Shown here one piece after another: positions 6,000-12,190 of a DNA stretch of 12,190 nt. The stretch is from Flavobacterium psychrophilum (lineage in GTDB: Bacteria; Bacteroidota; Bacteroidia; Flavobacteriales; Flavobacteriaceae): the NCBI GenBank assembly GCA_945861915.1, contig CAMAWK010000053.1, forward strand, positions 1-12,190, written 5' to 3'. Below the pieces are notes generated by a model, which did no database searches, had not been told where the DNA came from, and saw only the letters and a list, made by a program, of their open reading frames with translations. Position 1 is the first letter of the stretch; each line of letters opens with the position of its first letter. The translations under genes were made by a program, and so were the position numbers.

Positions 6000-8585
6000 T
6001 TAAGCCGAATTTCTACTGGCATTGGTATTTCCAAAAAGAGAACGAGTCACAATTTTTTCGTATGTTTTAATGAGATCCAAGTCTGGATTTTGTTCTTTAT
6101 TCAATTCGTTAATTCGCAACAAGGCATATTGCTGAATGGTTAATAAAGGTAAAACAATTCGTTCTCTAATGTCAATTGAGGCTTTTCCGTCAGGATAATT
6201 TTCCATCAATCCTTTATGTCCTGCGATTTTTAATAATAATCTTTTGGTTTCTAAAAATTCATCATAAATAATTTGCCAAAATTCGCCAAATTCAGGATCT
6301 TTTCTCATATAAGCCGTCAAAGGAAAAAATGATTTTGCCAAGGACATCATACTATTTTCTAACAATGTTTTGAAAAACAACGAATGATCGTATAAATTCT
6401 GCACTTTATCCCATTGATTGGTATCTTCAAAATGCTTTAATGCCGTTCCAACTCCAAAAAAACCTGGTACGTTTTGTTTCAACTGACTCCATGAACCTAC
6501 AAAAGGAATGGCTCTTAAATCGGCAAAATCTAAAGTTTCAGACTTACTTCTTTTTGAAGGTCGACTTCCGATATTAGTTTTTGCATAATACTTCAACGTA
6601 CTCATTTGCTCCAAATACGGAATGAATTTTGGATGTTTCTTGAAATTCAAATATTTGTCATATCCTAATTGTGCCAATTGATCTAAAATAGCCGATTCTT
6701 CCTTGGTCAATTCGTTTTTGTCCTTGCTAAAAACTTGGTTTGTGATTCCTGCACTCAATAAATTTTCTAAATTATAGCGACATGAATCCAATGTTCCAAA
6801 ATTAGAACTAATGGTTTGTCCTTGAACCGTAACTTGTATTTCGTTATTTTCGATTTTTGGCCCTAATGAAGCATAAAATTTGTGTGTTTTTCCACCACCA
6901 CGAGCTGGAGGTCCACCACGTCCATCAAAGAAAATAGCATGAATTCCATATTTTCTTGACATGGCAGTCAAATTTTCTTTGGCTTTATAAATACTCCAAT
7001 TTGCCATTAAATACCCTCCATCTTTTGTACCGTCAGAAAAACCAAGCATAATGGTTTGCTTTTGATTTCTGTTTTTTAGATGAGCCGCATAAGCCGAATT
7101 GGTGTATAATTTTTCCATGATGATGTGAGCGTTTTGCAAATCATCCACCGATTCAAACAACGGCACTATATCCACAGTTAAATTTTCCCAATTGTTCAAA
7201 TGGAACAAGGCAAAAGTTTCCATTACATTCAGGGCACTTTCGTTATTACTAATTATGTAACGATTGGCACCACATTCGCCACTGGTTTCTTGAATTCTTT
7301 TTATTACCTGAATTGACTCTAAGGTCGATTTTGTTAATTCATTTTCAAAAGCATTCGCATCCAAATTTCCTTTTACTTTTGAAAGAACATCAAATTTTTC
7401 ACTTTCTGATAATTCATAATAATTATCAGGAAAAACAGCTGAATTAGAATTTTTATAATAGTTAAAAACATCTTTAAAAACAGCATCATGAATTTTACTA
7501 TTTTGACGAATATCTAGAGAAGCAAAATGAAATCCAAACAAATTGACTTTAATAAGCAAAGCTTCTAATTCCTCTAGATACAAGGATTGGTGTTGCTCGA
7601 CAATAATCGTTTTAATTTTAATTAATTGTGATTGAAATTCGTCTAAAGTGATATAAATCTCTCCTTTTGAATAAAAAACCGAACGATATAATTTATATTC
7701 TAATTCCGCTACCAAAACATCAACACCTGAAAAGGTTAATTTTCTTTTCAAATTTCTCATTTCAATATAGTAACATTTCAAAATAGATGTTCTTAATCTA
7801 TCAGCTACTTTTAAGGTAATTTCAGTAGTTACAAACGGATTTCCATCACGATCACCTCCTGGCCAAAATCCGAGTTGAATTAATTGATTTTTGATTGTAT
7901 CTCCATTTAAAAGATTCTTTTGAAGATAATGCACCATTTCTCCTGAAGTTTCATAAAACACATTTTCTAAATACCAAATCAAACTAACTGCTTCGTCAAA
8001 AGGATTTGGTTTTTCGTTTTGTATAAAAGGCGTTTTTCCTAATTGAGCCAATAATTGTTTTATTTCAAGTAAATCATTTTTACGAATGGCATCAGTTAAA
8101 TCATTAATAATTCCTAAAACTGCTCCAGGATAAAACTGTGTTGGATGAGCCGTTAAAACGGTTCTAACATTAAAATTTTCTAAACATTCAATCAACTCGG
8201 CTCTATTGTTTTCAACATCCGATTTTTCTTTAATGTCTCGCAACGAACCAATTCCTTCTATATTATTTACAATTGGAAAAGCTGCATCTTCAATTGCGTC
8301 AAAAAGAACAATTTGTCTTTCTATATATTGAATAAAACGAAACATTAGATCGATTCTTTCACTTTCAGAAGTACTATGCAAGTACTTTTTGTCAAAGAAA
8401 TCTACAATCTCTTTTGGTGTTTCTTGCTTTTTAAAACCTTTATCACAGACTTCAGTAAATAAAGGAAGTAAAACACCCGTATTATCAATAGAATCAAAAG
8501 GTAAGGTTATAAAAACACTATTATAAATATGGTATTTAGAAAGTACTTCCTGATTGAAACGGTCTATTTTTGGCAAAGTATACAT
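6000..8585 (-). CDS. ppc: phosphoenolpyruvate carboxylase
   Basis: This cytoplasmic anaplerotic enzyme converts PEP plus bicarbonate to oxaloacetate plus phosphate. With the ATG at 8585 it has 861 residues (E. coli, 883). Signatures in order are VLTAHPT (143-149, catalytic His 147), GFWPGGDRDGNPFV (239-252), GFHFASLDIRQNS (351-363), LGFSDGTKDGG (514-524, where E. coli has GYSDSAKDAG), DGRGGPPARGGG (554-565) and IGSRPSKR (672-679). The C-terminus is RNSA instead of the common RNTG. The Asn (859) is kept, which in E. coli (N881) helps bind the inhibitor aspartate, so feedback by aspartate remains plausible. Extension to a TTG at 8633 would put the terminator of the upstream gene inside the coding sequence, so I reject it. 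It is the first gene of a likely operon with the DinB-like and DUF2231-like genes. Confidence 0.97.
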   Translation of the reverse strand: MYTLPKIDRFNQEVLSKYHIYNSVFITLPFDSIDNTGVLLPLFTEVCDKGFKKQETPKEIVDFFDKKYLHSTSESERIDLMFRFIQYIERQIVLFDAIEDAAFPIVNNIEGIGSLRDIKEKSDVENNRAELIECLENFNVRTVLTAHPTQFYPGAVLGIINDLTDAIRKNDLLEIKQLLAQLGKTPFIQNEKPNPFDEAVSLIWYLENVFYETSGEMVHYLQKNLLNGDTIKNQLIQLGFWPGGDRDGNPFVTTEITLKVADRLRTSILKCYYIEMRNLKRKLTFSGVDVLVAELEYKLYRSVFYSKGEIYITLDEFQSQLIKIKTIIVEQHQSLYLEELEALLIKVNLFGFHFASLDIRQNSKIHDAVFKDVFNYYKNSNSAVFPDNYYELSESEKFDVLSKVKGNLDANAFENELTKSTLESIQVIKRIQETSGECGANRYIISNNESALNVMETFALFHLNNWENLTVDIVPLFESVDDLQNAHIIMEKLYTNSAYAAHLKNRNQKQTIMLGFSDGTKDGGYLMANWSIYKAKENLTAMSRKYGIHAIFFDGRGGPPARGGGKTHKFYASLGPKIENNEIQVTVQGQTISSNFGTLDSCRYNLENLLSAGITNQVFSKDKNELTKEESAILDQLAQLGYDKYLNFKKHPKFIPYLEQMSTLKYYAKTNIGSRPSKRSKSETLDFADLRAIPFVGSWSQLKQNVPGFFGVGTALKHFEDTNQWDKVQNLYDHSLFFKTLLENSMMSLAKSFFPLTAYMRKDPEFGEFWQIIYDEFLETKRLLLKIAGHKGLMENYPDGKASIDIRERIVLPLLTIQQYALLRINELNKEQNPDLDLIKTYEKIVTRSLFGNTNASRNSA

Positions 8586-8592
8586 AAGGTTA

Positions 8593-8620
8593 CAATTATA
8601 TTTGGGTAAAAATGATTCAA
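8593..8620 (-). promoter_or_regulatory. possible ppc promoter
   Basis: On the minus strand TTG (8620-8618), 17 bases, then TATAATTG (8600-8593) resemble the Bacteroidota promoter with one mismatch in the -7 element. A start near 8587 would leave almost no leader before the ATG at 8585. The transcript would therefore be nearly leaderless, or this call is wrong. Confidence 0.35.
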
Positions 8621-8624
8621 AAAA

Positions 8625-8650
8625 AAACCTCAAGAATTCACTGGAGGTTT
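8625..8650 (-). terminator. terminator of the Lrp/AsnC gene
   Basis: The arms AAACCTC (8625-8631) and GAGGTTT (8644-8650) pair around a 12-base loop. On the minus strand nine T residues (from 8627 down to 8619) continue out of the stem. It ends the peptidase-Lrp unit and separates it from ppc. Confidence 0.85.
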
Positions 8651-8677
8651 ATTATAAAATAAAACTTTCGATGTGAA

Positions 8678-9157
8678 TTACATGTTTTTGAAGATAGTAT
8701 GCATCAAACGCTTTTTGTCGTTGATACTTTCTTCTAACGAAATCATGGTTTCGGTTCTGTACACTCCTTCAATATCATCAATCATAAAAATTACATCTTT
8801 TGCATGCTTAGTATCTTTGGCTCTAATTTTGCAAAAAATATTAAATTTTCCAGTCGTTACAGAGGCAACTGTTACAAACGGTATTTCGTTAATTCGCTGT
8901 AAAACAAACTTTGTTTGTGAAGTATTGTTCAAAAAAACACCCACATAAGCAATAAATGAATAATCTAATTTGTCGTAATCGAGCACTAAGGAAGAACCCA
9001 TAATGATTCCTGCATCTTCCATTTTTTTAACACGAACATGAACTGTTCCTGCCGAAATCAATAATTTTTTGGCAATATCGGTAAAAGGGATTCTAGTATT
9101 ATCTATCAACATATCCAATATCTGGTGATCTACCTCATCTAAACGAAATTTACTCAT
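8678..9157 (-). CDS. Lrp/AsnC-family transcriptional regulator
   Basis: This 159-residue DNA-binding protein is of the feast/famine type. The N-terminal AsnC-type helix-turn-helix spans about 5-65: LDEVDHQILDML (6-17) begins it, and FTDIAKKLLISAGTVHVRVKKMEDAGII (25-52) holds the recognition helix. The RAM (AsnC_trans_reg) effector domain covers about 68-142, with VASVTTGKFNIFCKI (97-111) as the glycine-containing strand region that binds amino acids in relatives. Such proteins form dimers to octamers, sense an amino acid and often control their own gene. The effector is not known here. It lies 38 bases after the M14 peptidase gene, with no consensus promoter between, so it is probably cotranscribed. 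A short palindrome occupies the gap. Confidence 0.93.
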   Translation of the reverse strand: MSKFRLDEVDHQILDMLIDNTRIPFTDIAKKLLISAGTVHVRVKKMEDAGIIMGSSLVLDYDKLDYSFIAYVGVFLNNTSQTKFVLQRINEIPFVTVASVTTGKFNIFCKIRAKDTKHAKDVIFMIDDIEGVYRTETMISLEESINDKKRLMHTIFKNM

Positions 9158-9180
9158 AATTTTCTATTTTTTTGTTTAAA

Positions 9181-9196
9181 ATGGTTTTTAAACCAT
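9181..9196. promoter_or_regulatory. palindrome between peptidase and Lrp genes
   Basis: ATGGTTTTTAAACCAT is a perfect inverted repeat (arms 9181-9187 and 9190-9196), ending at the last base of the peptidase stop codon. As RNA it would be a short hairpin followed by only a weak T stretch on the minus strand, so termination would be partial at best. As DNA it could be an operator, for example for the downstream Lrp-type protein. Neither role is shown. Confidence 0.35.
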
Positions 9197-10344
9197 CAAG
9201 CTAAAGAACCATTATTGAATTTTAAATTATCTAAATAAAAATCCGCTTTTTGATTCAAAATTGGGGAATTTCCGTTTTCATCTTGAAATAAACAGCCATT
9301 CCCGTCAAACTCAGCATGTCCAAAATAATCTTCTAAATTGTCTATTTTAACGATATAAGCGTTAAAAATTAAATTATTCTCAATTAATTCTTCTTTATAC
9401 TGAGATGCAAAACTCGTAATTTTTTCAATACCATCATAATAAATTTTGATATTTTTATATATAAAATCATAAAATACGACTTTATTTTGAGGAATAATCA
9501 AATAATCGTCGATTTTATTAATTACTATATCGTTTTCGATTAAAATTTTCAAACTTGAAATCAAAGCAATAAATACATATTTTCTAGTTACTTCTCTGTC
9601 GTAATCGTTTGGAAAATGCCCCGCTTCAAATAAAACAGTTGCCACTTCTAAAAATTGAAAAGTATCTCCAATACAATTGATATTAAACGAGTCATCAAAG
9701 CGACCTATTTGCCCTGGTATAAATTGTTGTAAAACGGTATTCATTCCTGCAATTAAATTCACGGCTTTTAAACGCGATGCATTCATTTCACGTTCTTCAT
9801 TGAAAGCAGGTGCCAAAAAAGAAACCGTAGCTGGTTTCCCTGTACTTCCTACTCCAAAAATGGTTCTTTGATCGTGAAGATTATAGCAAAAATCAGGTTT
9901 GAATTCTTCAAAAGTTTTTCTTAAAAGAATACTTTCAGGCTGAGATAAATCTTGTGAATCTCTATTTAAATCTATTTTATTGGCGTTTTCTCTGGTGTAC
10001 AATTTTGCACCATCAGGATTCAACATGGGGAGAATACACAAAGTAAAATTATCGAGTATCTTTTTTCCAAAATCGGAATCGCTATGGATCACATTTAGTA
10101 AATCAAAAAGTGCTTTTGTAGTTGTGCTTTCGTTTCCGTGCATTTGTGACCAAAGTAAAATCTTCGTTTTACCGATTCCAACTTGGTATTTGTAAATGGG
10201 TTTATCTAAAACTGATTTTCCAATTATTTCAATCTGACAATGAGGATTTTCTTTTTGTAATAGAGGCTCTATAGATTCTAAAGTAATATAACGCCCTAAT
10301 AACGTTGGCTCTTTATATTGATGGAACAATTGTTCTAAATTCAT
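9196..10344 (-). CDS. M14-type zinc metallopeptidase (carboxypeptidase-like)
   Basis: This 382-residue protein has an N-terminal zinc carboxypeptidase domain at about 10-265. Zinc ligands H69 and E72 sit in SQMHGNES (66-73). The third His is probably H157 in YNLHDQR (154-160). NPDGAKLYTRENANKIDLNRD (109-129) is the substrate-binding region with the Asn-Arg pair, and the catalytic Glu is probably E240 in LFEAGHFPND (238-247). The C-terminal 110 residues are unassigned. There is no signal peptide, so it probably acts in the cytoplasm, perhaps on peptides or recycled cell-wall peptides; the substrate is unknown. I start at the ATG at 10344. The frame extends to a TTG at 10368, but that codon is part of the -7 element TACATTTG. 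It is the first gene of a likely operon with the Lrp/AsnC gene. Confidence 0.88.
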   Translation of the reverse strand: MNLEQLFHQYKEPTLLGRYITLESIEPLLQKENPHCQIEIIGKSVLDKPIYKYQVGIGKTKILLWSQMHGNESTTTKALFDLLNVIHSDSDFGKKILDNFTLCILPMLNPDGAKLYTRENANKIDLNRDSQDLSQPESILLRKTFEEFKPDFCYNLHDQRTIFGVGSTGKPATVSFLAPAFNEEREMNASRLKAVNLIAGMNTVLQQFIPGQIGRFDDSFNINCIGDTFQFLEVATVLFEAGHFPNDYDREVTRKYVFIALISSLKILIENDIVINKIDDYLIIPQNKVVFYDFIYKNIKIYYDGIEKITSFASQYKEELIENNLIFNAYIVKIDNLEDYFGHAEFDGNGCLFQDENGNSPILNQKADFYLDNLKFNNGSLA

Positions 10345-10365
10345 TATAAATATTCTTTTATGGCA

Positions 10366-10373
10366 CAAATGTA
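10366..10373 (-). promoter_or_regulatory. promoter -7 element of the peptidase-Lrp unit
   Basis: The minus-strand TACATTTG matches TAnnTTTG exactly. No TTG is seen at the -33 distance. Transcription would start near 10360, about 16 bases before the ATG at 10344. An AT-rich near-palindrome lies upstream at 10384-10400. Confidence 0.5.
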
Positions 10374-10420
10374 AACTTCTTTAGGTAAATATTATTTATC
10401 TGTAAAAACTAAAGACAGTA

Positions 10421-10981
10421 TTATTGAGAAGTAGATTCAAAGCTGTATTCTGGAATTTTACCCACCACTCCACTAAAATGTGTTGTTAAAATGGCTAGAT
10501 CTTTTTCATAATCGCCAGAAGGCAAAAGTGGTTTGCCAATTTGCACCGCTTTGATTCCAAAATTAAAAGCTACAGGAATTATAGAAACTTCTGCTTTTTG
10601 TGAAATGAAATAAAAACCCGATTTTAATTCGGTTACTTTTTTTCTTGTTCCTTCTGGCATAATAGCCAATCGGAATTCCTTTTTTCTTTCGAAAATAGAG
10701 GCGATTGCCTCAACTTTATTCAAATTCCCCGAACGATCTAAAGGCTCTCCTCCCATCCAACGAAAATAAGCTCCAAACGGAAAACGAAACAGTTCTTTCT
10801 TGCCTACAAAATGCATTTCTAAACGAGTAATTCCTCTAGTAAAAATGCCTAAATAGAAATCGTGCCAACTGGTATGAGGAACGACCATCAGTATACATTT
10901 TTTGATAGCGGAATCTATTTCACCTTCAATTTTCCAACCCATTAATCTAAAAAAAATAAACTGGTAGATTCTTTTTTTCAT
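10421..10981 (-). CDS. PlsC-like lysophospholipid acyltransferase family protein
   Basis: This 186-residue protein of the glycerolipid acyltransferase (LPLAT) superfamily transfers an acyl chain to a lipid acceptor at the inner membrane. The catalytic HX4D motif is HTSWHD (36-41) and the phosphate-binding motif is PEGTRK (109-114). GGEPLDRSG (77-85) is the usual central motif. It is shorter than PlsC of E. coli (245) but typical of small Bacteroidota members. There is no clear membrane helix besides a weakly hydrophobic N-terminus. It starts 10 bases after kdsB, which suggests a role in lipid A or phospholipid assembly, but the acceptor is not shown by sequence; 1-acylglycerol-3-phosphate is the default guess. 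No convincing terminator follows it. Confidence 0.88.
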   Translation of the reverse strand: MKKRIYQFIFFRLMGWKIEGEIDSAIKKCILMVVPHTSWHDFYLGIFTRGITRLEMHFVGKKELFRFPFGAYFRWMGGEPLDRSGNLNKVEAIASIFERKKEFRLAIMPEGTRKKVTELKSGFYFISQKAEVSIIPVAFNFGIKAVQIGKPLLPSGDYEKDLAILTTHFSGVVGKIPEYSFESTSQ

Positions 10982-10991
10982 TTTCTACATG

Positions 10992-11720
10992 TTATTGAAA
11001 CCATTTTCTAGCCTTTTCTAAATCTTCCAAAGTATCAATTCCGATACTTTTCTCCGAAGTTTCCACCATTTTAATCCGTTTTCCAAATTCAAGATAACGC
11101 AATTGCTCTAATTTTTCAGATGCTTCTAACGATTGCATGGGTAAATTATAAAAATCTAATAATGCTTGTTTTCTAAAAGCATAAATTCCGATGTGTTGCT
11201 TATATTGAACACCCACATTTTTCTCTCTAGGAAACGGAATTACGGAACGGGAAAAATACAAAGCAAAATCGTTTTGATCGACCACCACTTTTACATTATT
11301 TGGATTATTGATTTCGTCCTCATCTGTAATTTCAAAAAGTAATGACGCCAAATCAATTTTATTCTCCGAATCGTTTTTAAAGACCTCAATTAATTTTTCT
11401 AAAGCAGCTTTATTAATAAAAGGCTCGTCTCCTTGAACATTAACCACAATATCAACGGCTAGATTTTCGACAGCTTCTGCAATTCGGTCACTTCCTGATT
11501 CGTGTTCCTTAACACTCATTATGGCTTTTCCTCCATGAGAAATAATTTCGTTGAAAATTAAATCGGAATCGGTAACCACAAAGACATCACTAAACAAATT
11601 AGTATTTACAGCCGATTCATAGGTTCTTAAAATAACGGTTTTTCCACCCAAATCCTGCATCAATTTGGCAGGAAATCGTGTCGAAACATAGCGGGCTGGA
11701 ATTACAGCTATTATTTTCAT
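10992..11720 (-). CDS. kdsB: 3-deoxy-manno-octulosonate cytidylyltransferase (CMP-Kdo synthetase)
   Basis: This enzyme activates Kdo with CTP to CMP-Kdo in the cytoplasm for attachment to lipid A in the LPS inner core. The 242 residues compare with 248 in E. coli. Signatures are the nucleotide-binding [15 protein letters not shown] (7-21), VVTDSD (48-53), [10 protein letters not shown] (74-83), the metal-binding [10 protein letters not shown] (93-102), [10 protein letters not shown] (175-184) and [19 protein letters not shown] (198-216). The start ATG at 11720 overlaps the stop of the upstream gene (TAATG), so the two are probably translationally coupled. An acyltransferase follows 10 bases later. 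The gene also shows that the host is Gram-negative with Kdo-containing LPS. The assignment is secure. Confidence 0.96.
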   Translation of the reverse strand: MKIIAVIPARYVSTRFPAKLMQDLGGKTVILRTYESAVNTNLFSDVFVVTDSDLIFNEIISHGGKAIMSVKEHESGSDRIAEAVENLAVDIVVNVQGDEPFINKAALEKLIEVFKNDSENKIDLASLLFEITDEDEINNPNNVKVVVDQNDFALYFSRSVIPFPREKNVGVQYKQHIGIYAFRKQALLDFYNLPMQSLEASEKLEQLRYLEFGKRIKMVETSEKSIGIDTLEDLEKARKWFQ

Positions 11721-12136
11721 TATTCTTCTCTAGTTTCGGTAAACTCGTAGTCAGTGTTGTTAAAATCAACACTTAATTCTTTTGCTCTATTCTTAACAGT
11801 ATTATTGTCTATAACTTCTATTGTATAAACATCTGTTTTTCCATCAATATCAAAAGTTTCGTGTAGTAAGCCATCTTTAACTTCCCATTTTCCTTTTTCA
11901 ATATGTGTTTCAACTTCGCAATTTTGAATTGCAGTGAACAAAACAATAAACCTACCATTTTTATCGTGTGTCTTTATCCAATATTTAGCTAATCCTTCTT
12001 GTTGATTATCTTTTTCCGAACCACTCCAGGTTCCAATTAATGTGTTTTTTAATTTTTTATCATCATTTGGTTGTAATGAGACGAAAGAAAAAGTTAAAAA
12101 AGCAGCTAAGACTAAAAGTACTATTTTGTATTTCAT
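11720..12136 (-). CDS. secreted lipocalin-like protein, function unknown
   Basis: This 138-residue protein has a clear N-terminal signal peptide: a basic start MKYK, then a hydrophobic core to about residue 18, with cleavage probably near 20-22. There is no lipobox Cys, so it is not a lipoprotein. The remainder is predicted beta-rich. [11 protein letters not shown] (33-43), a [13 protein letters not shown] stretch in the middle (about 82-94) and [14 protein letters not shown] further on recall small lipocalin-like domains that Bacteroidota secrete. Those often begin with a GTW motif. Ligand and role are unknown. It overlaps kdsB by one base and is first in the kdsB operon, though a role in LPS synthesis does not follow. 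Location is expected to be periplasmic or outer-membrane associated. Confidence 0.75.
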   Translation of the reverse strand: MKYKIVLLVLAAFLTFSFVSLQPNDDKKLKNTLIGTWSGSEKDNQQEGLAKYWIKTHDKNGRFIVLFTAIQNCEVETHIEKGKWEVKDGLLHETFDIDGKTDVYTIEVIDNNTVKNRAKELSVDFNNTDYEFTETREE

Positions 12137-12161
12137 GGTATTTTTATTAAATGTTAATTTT

Positions 12162-12188
12162 CAAATATAAGACTTTTCATAAAACCAA
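12162..12188 (-). promoter_or_regulatory. promoter of the lipocalin-like/kdsB/acyltransferase operon
   Basis: The minus-strand TATATTTG (12169-12162) matches the -7 consensus exactly and is the same octamer as at the his promoter. TTG at 12188-12186 lies 16 bases upstream as a -33 element, slightly short of the usual spacing. Transcription would start near 12156, 20 bases before the ATG at 12136. Confidence 0.6.
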
Positions 12189-12190
12189 CC

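Noticed and set aside
8586..8633. N-terminal extension of ppc to a TTG at 8633
   Set aside because: The extension would contain the T-tract and part of the stem of the upstream gene's terminator; MYTLPKIDRF from the ATG at 8585 fits a normal flavobacterial PEP carboxylase start.
8673..8948. Open frame of 91 codons on the plus strand
   Set aside because: It is antisense to the Lrp/AsnC coding sequence and looks like a shadow of it.
9677..10195. Two short plus-strand open frames
   Set aside because: Both are antisense to the M14 peptidase, including its zinc-site motifs, and have no independent support.
10384..10400. AT-rich near-palindrome GGTAAATATTATTTATC upstream of the M14 peptidase
   Set aside because: It is almost entirely A and T, so chance symmetry is likely, and its distance from the -7 element does not match the Crp/Fnr-type spacing seen at pckA.
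1..12190. Mobile elements, prophage, CRISPR, toxin-antitoxin or defence genes
   Set aside because: No transposase, integrase, regularly spaced repeats or such gene pairs are visible; every long frame belongs to metabolism, envelope or regulation, and gene spacing is regular.

Overview
The window looks like chromosomal core-metabolism DNA from a member of the Flavobacteriaceae, most likely Flavobacterium or a close relative. The evidence is the AT-rich composition, the lack of Shine-Dalgarno sequences before the start codons, several promoters of the Bacteroidota type (TTG, then TAnnTTTG), and the close resemblance of the PEP carboxylase and other proteins to flavobacterial families. I see no insertion sequence, prophage, CRISPR array, tRNA or rRNA. 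The genes look intact.

Layout from left to right. (1) 1-1214, minus strand: the 5' end of a histidine operon. It has a promoter, a 19-codon leader peptide with four consecutive His codons, competing antiterminator and terminator stems, and then hisG. A repeat-rich hairpin block follows hisG. (2) 1244-4963: pckA (minus) and an AspT/YidE/YbjL-type membrane transporter (plus) diverge from a 236-bp region. That region carries two identical TGATTTTTATCA dyads, one per promoter. Each dyad centre is 36.5 bp from the last base of the -7 element it faces. (3) 4984-8620, minus: ppc, a DinB-like protein and a small DUF2231-like membrane protein, spaced as an operon. (4) 8625-10373, minus: an M14-type metallopeptidase followed by an Lrp/AsnC regulator, ending at a clear terminator. 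(5) 10421-12188, minus: a secreted lipocalin-like protein, kdsB (CMP-Kdo synthesis) and a PlsC-like acyltransferase, closely spaced and read from a promoter at the right edge.

How the genes may work together. PckA and Ppc both interconvert PEP and oxaloacetate, so the middle of the window concerns the PEP-oxaloacetate node. The transporter family includes aspartate/alanine exchangers and succinate exporters. The matched Crp/Fnr-type boxes suggest that one regulator, possibly oxygen-responsive, switches on pckA and the transporter together. This would fit C4-dicarboxylate production and export at low oxygen, but that is inference. The two strongest regulatory signals are this divergent promoter pair and the his attenuator. 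Three reading frames that can be extended to TTG codons (pckA, ppc, the M14 peptidase) are better started at internal ATGs, because the TTGs fall in -7 promoter elements or in a terminator stem.
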